Shown piece after piece: positions 50,970 to 62,104 of a stretch of 64,000 bases of DNA. The first letter of the stretch is position 1. Each line of letters starts with the position of its first letter. The notes under the pieces are model-generated. The model was not told where the DNA came from and searched no databases. It was given only the letters and a program-made list of their open reading frames with translations. Source of the stretch: Trifolium pratense (taxonomy: Eukaryota; Streptophyta; Magnoliopsida; Fabales; Fabaceae); assembly GCF_020283565.1 (NCBI RefSeq), contig NC_060064.1:16202337-16266336 (forward strand). Reading direction: 5' to 3'. The position numbers and the translations under genes are program-made.

Positions 50970-51242
50970 GGGTGCGTTTGATTCGTAAAACAGCAAGGAC
51001 TGGACAAAACAGTACAGAACAGAACAAGATAATACAGGACAGAACAAACTTGTACCGGAAAGATATAGAATGATAATATTTTTATATTCGAAAATAAAAT
51101 GGGTATTTTCGTATTTTTTATATTTGTACTGTGGACAAAAAGTTGTCCCGTGGTTTAGTGAGGGACAAAAAATCTTGTTTTTGTCCTATCCCTTGCTATC
51201 TAATTTGTCCAGTCCCATAACAAATTTCAAATCAAACAGAGT
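50970..51242. mobile_element. MITE-like element with GTGCGTTTGATT ends
   Basis: GGGTGCGTTTGATTCG on the left pairs with AATCAAACAGAGT in inverse orientation on the right. Inner CAGGACAGAACAA and TTTGTCC-type blocks also pair. The target duplication is not clear. Non-coding. Confidence 0.5.
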
Positions 51243-51261
51243 AAAACAAAAGTTGGGAATG

Positions 51262-51410
51262 GATTGAACATGTACTTGAACCCCAGGGTACGTGGTTCGA
51301 TTCCCACAGAAGGCAAAAACTCTACTAGTGAGGGGGGTAGAGAAGATCGTGAGGTGGCAGTGCCGGGACCACCTAAGGTGGTGGGCCCTGGGCTGTTACA
51401 TATTATCTCT
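51262..51410 (+). mobile_element. SINE-like fragment with a Pol III B-box
   Basis: GTGGTTCGATTCCCAC matches the RNA polymerase III B-box consensus GGTTCGANTCC. It is preceded by ACTTGAACCCCAGGGTAC and followed by a GC-rich body (GTGCCGGGACCACCTAAGG). This GC-rich block stands out from its surroundings. No good A-box is seen upstream, so it would be 5'-truncated. A complete tRNA fold was not found. Confidence 0.45.
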
Positions 51411-51742
51411 AAAACTCATTAAAAAATACATCATTTAAATTTTAATATAGTTTTTTTAATATATCTCGGTACATTATTTTCTTCATTTTTTTTTCAAGGT
51501 ATCAATTTTCAGTAAAGAATAAATAAATAACAAGACTTGAAAAAAATTAGCAATCAAAGTTTAGTTCGATAAAATTAATAGTTGGGAATGTTTTATGAAT
51601 ATTGAATGTCGTAAAAAAATGTCTAATTAATATTTTTTAATAAACACAATAAAGGTAAAATTTACCGAAAAAATGATAAGTTATAAACTACTTGAAGTAA
51701 TTTATAAAAAAAAAAAAACAACAACTATTAACTAATAAAAAT

Positions 51743-52056
51743 AAGGTAAATAGGTTTTTACCCCCCACAAATTAGGCGAGTTTTGGTTTACCCCCTACAA
51801 TATTTTTTTTATTACCCCTTTAATGTGAAGATTATCTTGTTTACCCCCTCATGGAAAATGTTGACGTAAGATACTGTGCTTTTGCCCCCTGTAATGACTG
51901 ACCATGCCACATCATCATTTTTGTGGAATCTTAGGTCAACATTTTTCATGCGGAGGGTAAAGCAGATAATCTTCACATTACAGGAGTAATCCAAAAAAAA
52001 AATTTGTAATCCAAGAAATTCGCCTACTATGCTGAGGGTATAAACCCATTTACCCT
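51743..52056. mobile_element. Fold-back MITE, split by a LINE at its right end
   Basis: The left end AAGGTAAATAGGTTTTTACC and the right end (reverse strand) AGGGTAAATGGGTTTATACC are inverted. The pairing continues inward through TAATGTGAAGATTATCT and AAAATGTTGACSTAAGAT to a centre near 51900. The last 18 bp of the right end were duplicated when a LINE inserted, so the element's outer edge now also appears at 54161-54178. Flanking AAAAATA-type sequence exists on both sides but is too simple to prove a target duplication. Confidence 0.7.
52039..52056. repeat. LINE target-site duplication, left copy (18 bp)
   Basis: TATAAACCCATTTACCCT, identical to 54161-54178. Confidence 0.85.
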
Positions 52057-54160
52057 GGTCAGGTGATAAATACTTCAAAATCAACAATTTTCTCTGGTTC
52101 TATAACTCCAAGGAGGTTAGCTATGATTGTGCAACTCTTGAACTTCTCCATAGGATCACTACCTTTCAACTATTTGGGTGTTCCAATTTTTAAAGGTAAG
52201 CCTCGTGTCAGTCATCTTCAACCAATAGCAGATAAAATAAAAATTAAAGTTCTCAGCTTGGAAAGCTGCACTACTTTCCATAGCTGGTAGAGTTCAATTG
52301 GTTAGAACTGTGATCCAAAGTATGCTTACCTATAGTATATCTGTTTACTCTTGGCCTAAGGCTTTGCTAAAAGACATTGAGAAATGTATGAGAAATTTTA
52401 TATGGAGTGGAGATATTGATAAGAGAAAACTAGTCACTACATCATGGAAGAAAATTTGCAAACCTTTTGCTCAAGGGGGTTTAAACCTCAGATCTCTCTC
52501 CAAGTTAAACAAAGCCACTAATCTTACGTTGTGCTGGTCTCTTATGAATTCTCAATCTTCTTGGGCCACGTTATTAAAAGACAGAGTTTTTAGAAAAAAA
52601 AGAATTATTAAACATCACATATTTTCTTCTTTATGGAGTAGCATCAAAGATGAATTTGGTGTCATTATGGATAACTCAACTTGGATCCTTGGTAATGGTG
52701 AGGATATCAATTTTTGGAACGATAATTGGTGTGGCACTTCTCTTAGTGATCTCTTTAGAATACCAACTCACATTAGTCAGTTGCTTACTTCAACGGTTAG
52801 TGACTACTTGGTTAACGGTCACTGGGTTATACCTCCACAATTGACTCAAGCTTTCAACAACTTGATTGCTATTGTTAATCAAGTAACCATCCCTTTGGAA
52901 CCCTGCCAGGATCATTTGCTTTGGAATCATACAGACACAGGGGACTTGCAAATCAAGGCAGCATACCAGTTCAAAATGCAGAATTTTCAAGACCTCCATT
53001 GGGCAAAAACTATTTGGAATTCTGTTATACCTCCATCCAAATCTCTTCTTGTTTGGAGACTAATGCTTAATAAAGTGCCAACTAATGAGAATCTTATGAT
53101 CAGAGGTTGTTATATGCCTTCTATGTGCAGCATTTGCAAAAGTCAAGTGGAATCTTCATTTCATATTTTCTTTGAATGTAGCTTTGCCGTAAGAACTTGG
53201 TCTTGGCTGGCTGGTTGTCTAAACTTGGTCCTTCAATTTTCCTCCATTGAGGACATATGGAAGCTATGTGATTTAAACTGGTCTCCTCAGTGCAAGACTA
53301 CCTTAACTGCTGCCATCATAAACTTGATCAATACTTTATGGTTTGTCAGAAATCAAGCTAGATTTAACAACAAGTTGATGTCTTGGGATTCTGCTATTGC
53401 AATGATCATAGCTAATACCACTCTTACAGGTAACAACACTTGCAAATCTTCTTCTAATTCTATAAGAGATTTCAACTTCTTGAAGTTTTTTAGAGTTAAT
53501 ATTCACCAGCCCAAACCTACTTATTTTAAAGAAGTCTGCTGGTTCCCTCCTCTTGTGAACTGGTTAAAATGCAATATTGATGGTGCATCAAATGGAAACC
53601 CAGGTAATGCCTCTTGTGGAGGTATTTTTAGGAATCATTCTGCAGAGTTTGTTTTTGGTTTTGCTGAACCTCTAGGTATTACCACTTCCTACTTTGCTGA
53701 ACTTTATGGAGCAATGAGGGCTTTTGAAATTGCTTCTCAAAATAATTGGCACAATATCTGGATTGAAATTGACTCCACTTTGGTTGTTTCAGCTTTTCAA
53801 AATCCTGATAAACCAATTTTTTGGTCTTTAAGAAACAGATGGAAAAATGTTCTTCACTTGGCAAAATCCATGAATTTCATTGTCACTCACATCTTTAGAG
53901 AAGGGAATCAAGTGGCTGATCTTATGGCTAACCATGGTCTTACTTTAATTTCGATAGCATATTGGCAAGAAGCTCCTTTGTTTATTAGGGACTGTTTTGA
54001 TAAAAACAAGTTAGGTATACCTTGTTTTAGATTATGCTCCTTTTAATGGAGTTTTGGTTTTGTCCCCTCCATGTATTTTGTTTTTTCCAGTTTGCTTGCT
54101 TAATATATTTTCGGGTGGAGTGCATTTTGACTCCACCTCTTTTGGTTTAAAAAAAATATA
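52057..54160 (+). mobile_element. 5'-truncated LINE (plant L1-type) insertion
   Basis: 2104 bp between perfect 18-bp direct repeats. It starts abruptly inside the reverse-transcriptase part of ORF2 and ends in an A-rich stretch (TTTAAAAAAAATATA) next to the right repeat, as expected of target-primed reverse transcription with 5' truncation. Only the end of the RT region, the zf-RVT region and RNase H remain. There is no endonuclease and no ORF1, so it cannot move by itself. Confidence 0.88.
52063..54046 (+). pseudogene. Truncated LINE ORF2: RT tail, zf-RVT and RNase H
   Basis: The RT C-terminal part begins near 52063 (LPFNYLGVPIFKGKPRVSHL is typical). A 1-nt frameshift at about 52256 moves the reading from the first frame (52063-52290) to the frame that continues to the stop at 54046. 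In the long frame (582 codons from 52298) I see the zinc-binding zf-RVT region at about 236-310 (WNSVIPPSKSLLVWRLMLNK, then CSIC, H289 and C294). The RNase H domain follows at about 421-550 with all four acidic residues: D428 in NIDGASNGNPG, E468 in AELYGAM, D492 in IEIDSTL, D541 in QVADLMANHG. This order is that of plant L1-clade ORF2. Dead: 5' missing and frameshifted. Confidence 0.9.
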
Positions 54161-54178
54161 TATAAACCCATTTACCCT
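54161..54178. repeat. LINE target-site duplication, right copy (18 bp)
   Basis: TATAAACCCATTTACCCT. It is also the displaced outer end of the fold-back MITE at 51743. Confidence 0.85.
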
Positions 54179-55734
54179 AAAAATAACTATAACATTTAGA
54201 TCGCGAGAAAATTATAGTTTTCAAATGGGTGTTATTTAGTCATATGAAATTATAAGTTATAAGATAATTCATTATGCTCGCCAAACAACAAATAAAATTA
54301 TACCTGAATTCTTTAAAAGAATCAAAAGGTTTGAGTTGAAAATAAAATTATACAAAGAATCGAAATAAGAGATCGAGTGAGTATATGATAAACAATGACT
54401 AAAAAATTAACCATACTTGATCATATAATATTTTACAAAGGAAAGTGAATATTAAGATACAATCCATAATATATAGTATTAGATTTATAACATATTTTTT
54501 ATAATAATTTAATTTTAAAAATATATAATTAAGTAATATAAGATGTTATATTTTATAAAAAATCTTAAATTTTGGAAAACAATTCAAAAAAAATGTTAGA
54601 AAAATAAATCACGTTAAATAGAGTACAACGCAAAAAACGGACGCTCGTAGAGGTTACACTCTCCCTCACACTCTTTATCCGCGAGTGGGTTTTGTTTACA
54701 CATGAACAGTGTTGTCTTCAACCTCTAGCGGGTCAACCCATGAACAGTGACGTGTCAAACGCGGGTCATGCTCCAGCTGCAGTATCTTGCGTTTTTCAGC
54801 TCCGTTTTTCGTGATTTTTTGTGCGTTTTGATCGGGATACGATTTCTATTGATTCTAACACAAAATTATAAAGTATCAAACATCAAAACGTGAGATCTAA
54901 TGAGAAATTCGTTAATCTATTAACCCCATTAAAGAGTTGGTTTTTCTTTGATTTCTTCCTCCATGTTCGTTGAAAAAACTCAAAATTTGTGGCGTTAGAT
55001 TCGTACAATAATCATGGTCTTCATAAGCCTTATAATTTTTCACTTCAGCTTGTTGCATATTAAAATTCGAAAATTTGAAAAATAAGAAAACGAAAATCAT
55101 ATAAAAAGATGAATATTTTAGTTTTGTTGAAAAAGAAAATGAAGTTTATTTGCAATTTTCAAGAAGAAGATGGGATGAAAAATGAATGTTAAAATTTAGT
55201 GGGTATTTTTGCAATTATACTATTTTAATTTAGTATTTTCATGTTTTTTATATCATAAATGATGGAAGATGAAATGAATGGTCTTGATTAATGCCAACTA
55301 GGATGGACTAATTCTGCCCATTTTGATGTAATGGGTATAGAAGTTGTCACCATATAATATAAAGTTTAGTAAAAAAAAATATATATAATATAAAGTTTGA
55401 GTTTTCAATTTTATAGTTTCCCTTTATGTCTTGTGTTTGCCACCCATAAGGCTTGAAAATCAACAATTACAACTTTCAGAGATTAATGAGTATACCCGGT
55501 GACACCTCACATCCTTGTTCAACAAAATTAATGATACCTCACCCCTCGTCAAAGATATATATTGGTCATGCTAAATGGTTTTTCCGAAACAATGATTAAG
55601 GATATAAAAATATAAATAAAAACAAAAATTTATAATAAAAAAGATTTTTTTTTAACATTTTAATGCATTAAATACACTATTTTCAAGATATTCATAGAAA
55701 TTAGGGGAGGGTGAATATGAAATAGATGAAAAAT
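54179..55734. other. Intergenic with an unusual GC-richer block
   Basis: Mostly A/T DNA without genes. The block at about 54625-54800 (CGGACGCTCGTAGAGG and two ATGAACAGTG motifs about 40 bp apart) differs in composition and is probably part of an old repeat. I could not define its ends. Confidence 0.35.
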
Positions 55735-55769
55735 ATCCACTACAAGAAAACATAATATTACTGACCAAA

Positions 55770-56075
55770 CTTATTGAGGGCTAAAAGCCCTCAGTAATGC
55801 ATTTGTGGGATATTGAAGGCTTATGGCCGTCAGTAAGTAGTCTTGAAGAACGGAAATAATTAAAAAATTAACTATTAAGCATTAGTGACGGTCCTGGGCC
55901 GTCAGTATTGAACTGCCTATTTCAGACGGTCCCAGGCCGTCAGTATCGCACTAGCCGTTAAGCATTTATGACGGTCCTGGGCCGTCAGTAACGCATGTGA
56001 TTTATGACGGTCCCAGGCCGTCAGTAAGGACATTTCCGTTGGACAATTATGACGGCTTATGGCCGTCAGTAATTG
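55770..56075. repeat. Left CACTA subterminal repeat array
   Basis: About seven units of the form TGACGGTCCTGGGCCGTCAGTA, with variants in the centre (TCCTGGG, TCCCAGG, CTTATGG) and outermost units with GAGGGCTAAAAGCCCTC. Each unit is an imperfect palindrome of 6-8 bp arms. In En/Spm such subterminal repeats bind the accessory transposase protein; that role is inferred here. Confidence 0.85.
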
Positions 56076-56227
56076 GTTGATTTTGAATTTTAAATTGTAA
56101 CGGTCAATTATGACTACTCCTATATATTACTACTCATTCACTTCATTTTTTCATTTCCATTCTCTCTCTAAATTTTATCTAACTTCTCTCTTAAATTTTC
56201 TCTAATTTCATACTTTCAACTTAATCT

Positions 56228-57012
56228 CCATACAAAAAGTGGTAAGTGTTTGTGTTTTACTTTTACGAATTTAAAATTTTTGTTTTGTTATTTAAATGTA
56301 TATGTTCTAATATTTGTGTTTTACCATTTTTAATAGCAAGTCTTATTCTCGTGAGGAGCGGAGTTCGTGGGCTAGGTGCGCGCCAAGTAAGAATCTACTC
56401 GGCACCCAAGTAAGTAACATAATTTTAATTTATATAGTGATAGTTTTTTTTTATCGTATACTTAGTAATAGTTATTAATTAATACTTTGTAATTTATTAC
56501 TAATATTTTCTTATCACTATGTATAAAGTTATTGTTTTTGTAAAAAAAATTAAAAAAATATATTTAATTTTGTTTATTTCGAAAACAGAATTATTTTTTT
56601 TAAATAAGTATTTTTTTTTTTCAAAAAAACAGTATATTTATATTATTTTTTAAAAAAACGAAATTTTTTTAAAAAAAATTTATAAAAGAAATTTTTTAAC
56701 AGTTTGTGTATTTTTAAAAAAGTGATGTAATTTTCATATCTCCATCTAAAAAGTGGTAAGTGTTTGTGTTTTACTTTTAAAGTTAAAATTTTTACTTTGT
56801 TATTTAAATGTATATGTTCTAATAATTTGTTATTTACAATTTTTATTAGCAAATTCTCGTGGTCATCGGAGGTCGTGGGTTAGGAGCGGAGTTTGTGGTT
56901 AGGAGCGCGCGCCAAGTAAGACTCTACCCGGCACCCAAGTAAGTAATATATGTAATTTTAATTTATAATATTTAGTGATAGTTTTATTTTTACCGTACAC
57001 TTAGAAATAGTT
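56228..57012 (+). repeat. Duplicated leader exon-intron module
   Basis: About 250 bp starting at 56228 (AAAAAGTGGTAAGTGTTTGT) is repeated at about 56746. Each copy holds a donor (GTG-GTAAGTG), an acceptor (56336 and 56849), a short GC-rich exon-like block (56337-56409 and 56850-56938, each ending GGCACCCAA) and a second donor (GTAAGTAA). They look like alternative 5'UTR exons upstream of the transposase ATG at 57290. Confidence 0.7.
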
Positions 57013-57289
57013 ACTAGCATTTTATTATTACTATGTATTTAAAAAAAGAAAAACAATTATATTTTAAAAAATTATAATATATATGTTAAAAAGTTGGTAG
57101 TTTTGTCAACTAAAAAACTTAGTATTTTTTAGATTTAATAAACCATAAACTTTAAAAATAAAATGTTAAAAGTTTATATGTTATTGTTGAGTAGACATAT
57201 ATATATATGTCCAAAATACTTTTGAAAAATAAAGTAATAAATTTAATACATATATCGATCTAATTATATATTAATTAAACTACACAGAT

Positions 57290-58746
57290 ATGGATTTTAG
57301 CAATCGTAATTGGATGTACGATAGACATAATCCTGGAAAGAGGGGCCGGGTTAAAGAGGAATTTAAAATAGGGGTCGAAATGTTTATCAATACAGTAAAA
57401 TATAATGACATTGTGATACGTGAAGGGGGAATTAGATGTCCGTGTGTACTTTATCGATGTACAAGAATACAGAGCGAAGATGAAATTAGGTCTCATTTAT
57501 ATAAAAAGGGATTCCAACCTAATTATTGGGTTTGGTCAAGTCATGGCGAAGGATGTTCCACGACTGTTCCCGTGAATCAAAATCGTGCTTCAAGCAGTGT
57601 TTTTCAGCCCGTTGTTGTTCCCCAATATTATCATCAGCATTATGATCCGTTTAATGAGATGGACAATATGATAACTAATGCCCTTGGGTTTAATACGCCG
57701 ATTTATGTGCCAAATGATGTCGACGACCCTGCTGATGATGAATATGACGCTAATGTTAACGTCGAGAGACCAAATGAGGAAGCCCAGCGATTTTTTGATC
57801 TTTTGAAAGAGACAAATACACCGTTGTGTGAAGGCTCTCGAGACTCAAAGTTAACGGTGTGTATTAGACTTTTGGGTATCAAGTCTGAATGTCTTGTTTC
57901 AGAATACACCATGGACTTGATAACAAAACTGATGTTGGATATAACAATAGACCGTCCTCTTGATTTGCCAAAAAATTATTACGAAGCAAGACAATTGGTT
58001 GCAAAGTTAGGACTCGGAGCGAAGAGAATTGACTGTTGTGTTAACGGGTGTATGTTGTACTATAGCAACGAATTTGGTGTAGATGACGGTGCATTACTTG
58101 AATGTAAATTTTGTCAAGAACCAAGATATCGTGTAACAAGAAATTCACGGTCAGTCAGAAGGAAGCCAATCCCAAGAAAGGCGATGTTCTATTTACCCAT
58201 AATACCAAGGTTGCAAAGGTTGTATGCATCGATGCAAACAGCCAGTAAAATGACATGGCATCGTGAAAACTATGAAAGGAGAAAAATGTCAGGTGAGTTG
58301 CGACATCCTTCTGATGGAATGGCTTGGAAGCATTTTGATCAAGTTTATCCTGAATTTGCTTCGGAGCCACGGAATGTCCGACTTGTGCAACATACTTACA
58401 CCGCGAAACAATTTACTTTTGTTCGCATTACGTCAGACAAGTTCACTATGTCCCTTATCCATCGACTACAAGGGATAAGCGAGGTTGGTGTGCCGCAATA
58501 ACATCAAAACCAAGGGGTCTGATTGAAAAAAATGAGATAGATGAACGTGAAGATGAACCATATCAGGAAGATGAGATGTCCAATGTTGATGATGTCATTG
58601 CAGTTGAAACTTTTAATCAACTTTGTGTACAAGAAGAAGCCGAAGAAGTACCTTCTGATGGTGATGTTGATGAAGAGGACGTCGAAGCTAATGGTGATGA
58701 TGAAGGCAGTGATGATGAAGATGTATCAGATTGGGATGACAATTAA
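57290..58746 (+). pseudogene. CACTA transposase (TNPD-like) with the catalytic core deleted
   Basis: The open frame 57290-58501 (403 codons) starts with a Transpos_assoc domain (about residues 1-87: MDFSNRNWMYDRHNPGKRGR, then CPCVLYRC and GFQPNYWVWSSHGE). It continues with the normal linker up to RHPSDGMAWKHFDQVYPEFA and EPRNVRL. In intact relatives the DDE-type Transposase_21 domain starts here. Instead the reading jumps at about 58385 to a C-terminal part (QHTYTAKQ). It then leaves frame: the conserved RDKRGWCAAITSKPRG and an acidic tail ending DWDDN-stop (58746) lie in another frame. So the catalytic domain and DUF4218-type region are missing and at least one frameshift follows. This is a classic deletion-derivative structure. 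Confidence 0.85.
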
Positions 58747-58975
58747 TTTTATAATATAGTTATCCGCGTTGTAATAATATTAATCGTTGTACTTGAATAT
58801 TTGTTTTTGGTTGCATTTGTTTATCGTTTAATGATGATGAATTATAAAACAATATATGTCATGTATTTCTTAATTAATTATATATATATTTGTCATGTAT
58901 TTCTTAATTATATATATATTTGTCATGTATTTCTTAATTATATAAATATATTTATCATATATTTTTTTATTATAG

Positions 58976-61096
58976 ATGAATCCAGATGAAGAAAATTTTG
59001 ATGATGACAATGTCGATGATGACATTGATGATATTCCACCAGCACCGGGTGTCGGACGCGGACGCGCTCCACGTAGACGTGCTTTACCCCGCCGCGTTGT
59101 TCGGAATCGATGGTTGGAGGGTATGCCCAAGTCTCGAACCGTAGACGGTGTGGAAGAGGAGTACGACTCCTACGACGACGATGATGACCACGAGGACGAG
59201 GAAATAGCCGATATTGCACTTTTAGCTCCTCAAAATGAATTGTTGATTGACCGGCATGGTAGACCCATCATCATGCCATATACCGCCACAGAGTAAGTTA
59301 ATTATTATTAAGAATTTGTGTTTAATAAATTAATTGGATATATATGATAATTATTCTTAACTAATATATATATATTGTGCAGTTTGCAACCCCAAAATCC
59401 GGCGAATAAGGCAATCAATAATGCATTGAAATCCAAATTCCAGGCTCCATATCTCAACTGGACGGAGGTCGGGGCAGATGAGCGTGGATATCAACAATTT
59501 TGGAATGGCTTCAGGGTACGTTTTTATTTATAATTACTTTTTTATCCAATCAATTTTGTTACTAAACATATATTTACTAATTTATTAACAATTTTTCTTT
59601 ATTTTTCGTAGTCGCAAGTAACTTGGCTGAATCACCACACAGCGGCTATTGAGCGTATATTCAACAAAAAAGCCACCAAGCGTCTGTCGACCTTACTTTT
59701 TGAAGCGCGGAAAAAGATTAAAAAGGATCCTTCAAAACCACCACTTTGGCTCGCTGGCAATTCATACCCTATGCTCTGCCGCAGATGGGAAGAGGAAGAG
59801 TATATTGCAAAGTGTATAAAGAACAAAGCCAACAGAAATACTGATGAAGCCAATCGTGCGTGCGTACACTCTGGAGGGTCTAAATCTGCCGGAACGCTTC
59901 GTCTTGAGTTCATCCAACAATTTGGTCGTCCACCCACCTTTATGGAGATGAATGACATGATGCACCGGTATGCAGATTCCGGTCAGTGGACGGGGGCAAG
60001 GGCGCAAGAAGTGTCGGTAAGTATTTAATTATATATATTATTTATTATTTATTTCGTATAACATTATTTTTTAAACATTATATAATTATATCTAAACATT
60101 ATAATTAATTAATTATTAATTTTTTTTAATTTATTGTAGAGGTTGACGCAAATTTGGGTTGAAGAATATAATGCAAGCCAACTACGACTACCACCTCATA
60201 GGCGAGATAATGAGGATGTTCGTCGAAACAAGATGTCGTTGGCTTTTGTTAAGAATGCTGGTGGTGCGACTCGAGGTCGCAAATTCGCTGCTGGGTGTAC
60301 ATCTTCTCTATATGCAAGTGACCCAACTGGTTTGAGAGATGTCACTTACACATCTTCATCTTCATCGAGTACAGGACGCTCTCGTCCAACTCAAAGAGAG
60401 GAAACCGATGATGAGTATGAAGCGCGAATGAGGGCCACGTATAGAGAAGAATTCCGCGACGAGTTCGAAGCATCATTTGATGACCGGGTGGACCTACGGG
60501 TCCAACATATATTGCAGGAATTCTTTGCACAGCAGAGGGCGCCGGCGGGGGGGGGGGGGGGGGGGGGGGTTGGATCATCATCTCAGGCTTCGGCACGACA
60601 AAATCAAAATGCCGGTGAACAAGAATATCGACCGGATTTGAGTAGCATGGTTAATTTGAATCAGCTGCCGGAGTACCGAGAGGGTGATCCAGTACTGAGT
60701 ATGAGCATAGAGGATATGAGTCAGATGCTTAATGAACCAGTTCATTTACAATTTTTTGATCCTACTGGGCAAACAAGTGGAAGCAGTAGTGGCGGAAGCG
60801 GTAGAAATAATCAACAAACTGCTTTCACCGAATACCAGAGATCATTAAATCCACAACAAGACTTCATAATCCCACATGAAAACCCAAATCAACCCCAAGG
60901 CAACTTCTTCCCAAATCAAGCCCCAATTAACTTCGTTCATAGGCCTGTGGCACGACCTCCTTCGCGAACGTCACTCCCCGGAGTCATAATACACGAGGAA
61001 GGTAGAGGCCGAGGCCGAGGCCGAGGAAGGTCGCGTCAGCCAACAGACACTGGCAAGGGGAAGCGACCACTATATCAGCCGTCTGACCAACGTTGA
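58976..61096 (+). CDS. CACTA accessory protein (plant transposase Ptta/En/Spm, Transposase_24-like)
   Basis: Exons 58976-59292, 59383-59515, 59612-60016, 60140-61096 join in phase to 1812 nt, 603 aa, with GT-AG introns of about 90-125 nt. The N-terminus is very acidic, then basic (VGRGRAPRRRALPRRVVRNR). The core (about 110-330) contains SQVTWLNHHTAAIERIF, CVHSGGSKSAGTLR, FGRPPTFMEMNDMMHRYADSG and IWVEEYNASQ, the pattern of plant Ptta/En/Spm proteins. The C-terminal part has acidic/coiled segments, a Gly tract from a 23-bp G run, a Gln/Asn/Pro-rich region and a GRGRGRGRG tail. In En/Spm the second protein (TNPA) binds subterminal repeats; this gene likely has that type of role, by position and family. 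No disabling mutation seen. Confidence 0.85.
60547..60569 (+). repeat. 23-bp G tract inside the CACTA coding exon
   Basis: An uninterrupted G run encoding glycine. Its length is the phase hinge between the two halves of exon 4, and long G runs are hard to sequence. The exon reads through in the expected frame as given. Confidence 0.9.
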
Positions 61097-61242
61097 TGTG
61101 TAATTTTAATAATCTGTTGTTGATTATTATTTGTTTAATTGTTTTCTTTTTGTAATGACAATATTATCATTATATTTAATTATGCTTATGTTAAGTATTT
61201 TTATTATGCTTTTTATTAAATTTTAATTTTAATATTAATTTT

Positions 61243-61323
61243 TTTAAAAAAAAATTAATAATTTAATTATTTAAAAATCAAATACTGATTTTTAAATAAT
61301 TAAATTATTAATTTTTTTTTAAA
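61243..61323. repeat. 38-bp perfect inverted repeat, 5-nt loop
   Basis: Arms 61243-61280 and 61286-61323 are exact reverse complements around AATAC. It lies between the stop of the accessory gene (61096) and the right subterminal array. It could form a strong hairpin in RNA and act in 3'-end formation, or be a small nested insertion. Function is unknown. Confidence 0.85.
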
Positions 61324-61327
61324 TCGT

Positions 61328-61595
61328 TCAACATTACTGACGGCTCCAGGCCGTCACAATGTGTGAAAAGAACATGCCATACTGACGGCTCCAGGCCGTC
61401 ACAAATGCGTGGCCTTTTGAATTGACCAGTGTGTATTATTGACGGCTCCAGGCCGTCAGTAACGTTATTGACGGTCCTGGGCCGTCAGTAACCATTACTG
61501 GCGAGCTAATTACAGAGGGCCCAAGGCCGTCAGTAATGCATGCATTTTAGACGAAATTTGTGCATTACTGAGGGCCAAAGGCCCTCAGTAAATGC
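61328..61595. repeat. Right CACTA subterminal repeat array
   Basis: Six palindromic units, mostly CTGACGGCTCCAGGCCGTCA, with one TGACGGTCCTGGGCCGTCA and two outer variants (GAGGGCCCAAGGCCGTC and GAGGGCCAAAGGCCCTC). Their design matches the left array; the outermost unit in each array uses the GAGGG form. Confidence 0.85.
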
Positions 61596-62104
61596 ATGTT
61601 TTCTTGTAGTGATCGGTGAGAGATGAATAGTTTGGGGAATTTGCAATTTTAACGGAAAAATAAGGAAAAGTGGTTGGCAGAGACAAATTAACTTTTTAAA
61701 TATTTTAAATAAATAAAAAATATTGACATGGCAAAATGGTATAATCCAACTTACATAGTCTACTTATATTCTTTAAATTCAATTTATATAAGTTCATATT
61801 ATGTACAAAAAATGTCAAAAACATGCCAAACTTTTGCACATTAAGGACTAACCATATTTAACCTTTTATTTATTTATTGAAAAGTAAATTCATTAATTTT
61901 TTTTCATGCACAAAGATATTTTCTTTTTTATTCTTTTCTTCTTTAAATATATAATATAATGTATTTTTTTTTTACCTTGTTCAATTTTATTCATAGCATA
62001 CTCATTTAAATATTAATTATATCAAAATAAATTAATATTTAATTTTAAACAAAATTAGGTAAAAATAAATAATATAAATATATGTGGTATTGTGGGACCT
62101 AATG

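Larger units (their letters stand above)
55738..61611 (+). mobile_element. CACTA (En/Spm) DNA transposon, 5874 bp, both ends intact
   Basis: Both ends carry CACTACAAGAAAACAT in inverted orientation. They are flanked by the same 3 bp, ATC (55735-55737 and 61612-61614), the hallmark target duplication of this superfamily. Inside each end is an array of palindromic subterminal repeats. It carries two gene regions on the plus strand: an internally deleted catalytic-transposase gene (57290-58746) and an apparently intact accessory (Transposase_24-like) gene (58976-61096). Without the catalytic domain it is non-autonomous, although its ends look mobilisable by a related transposase. Confidence 0.95.

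Noticed and set aside
51262..51310. tRNA gene
   Set aside because: A B-box is present but no cloverleaf, acceptor stem or A-box could be built; more like a SINE fragment.
58870..59219. Minus-strand open frames of 86 and 93 residues
   Set aside because: Antisense shadows of the first exon of the CACTA accessory gene and of AT-rich repeats before it.
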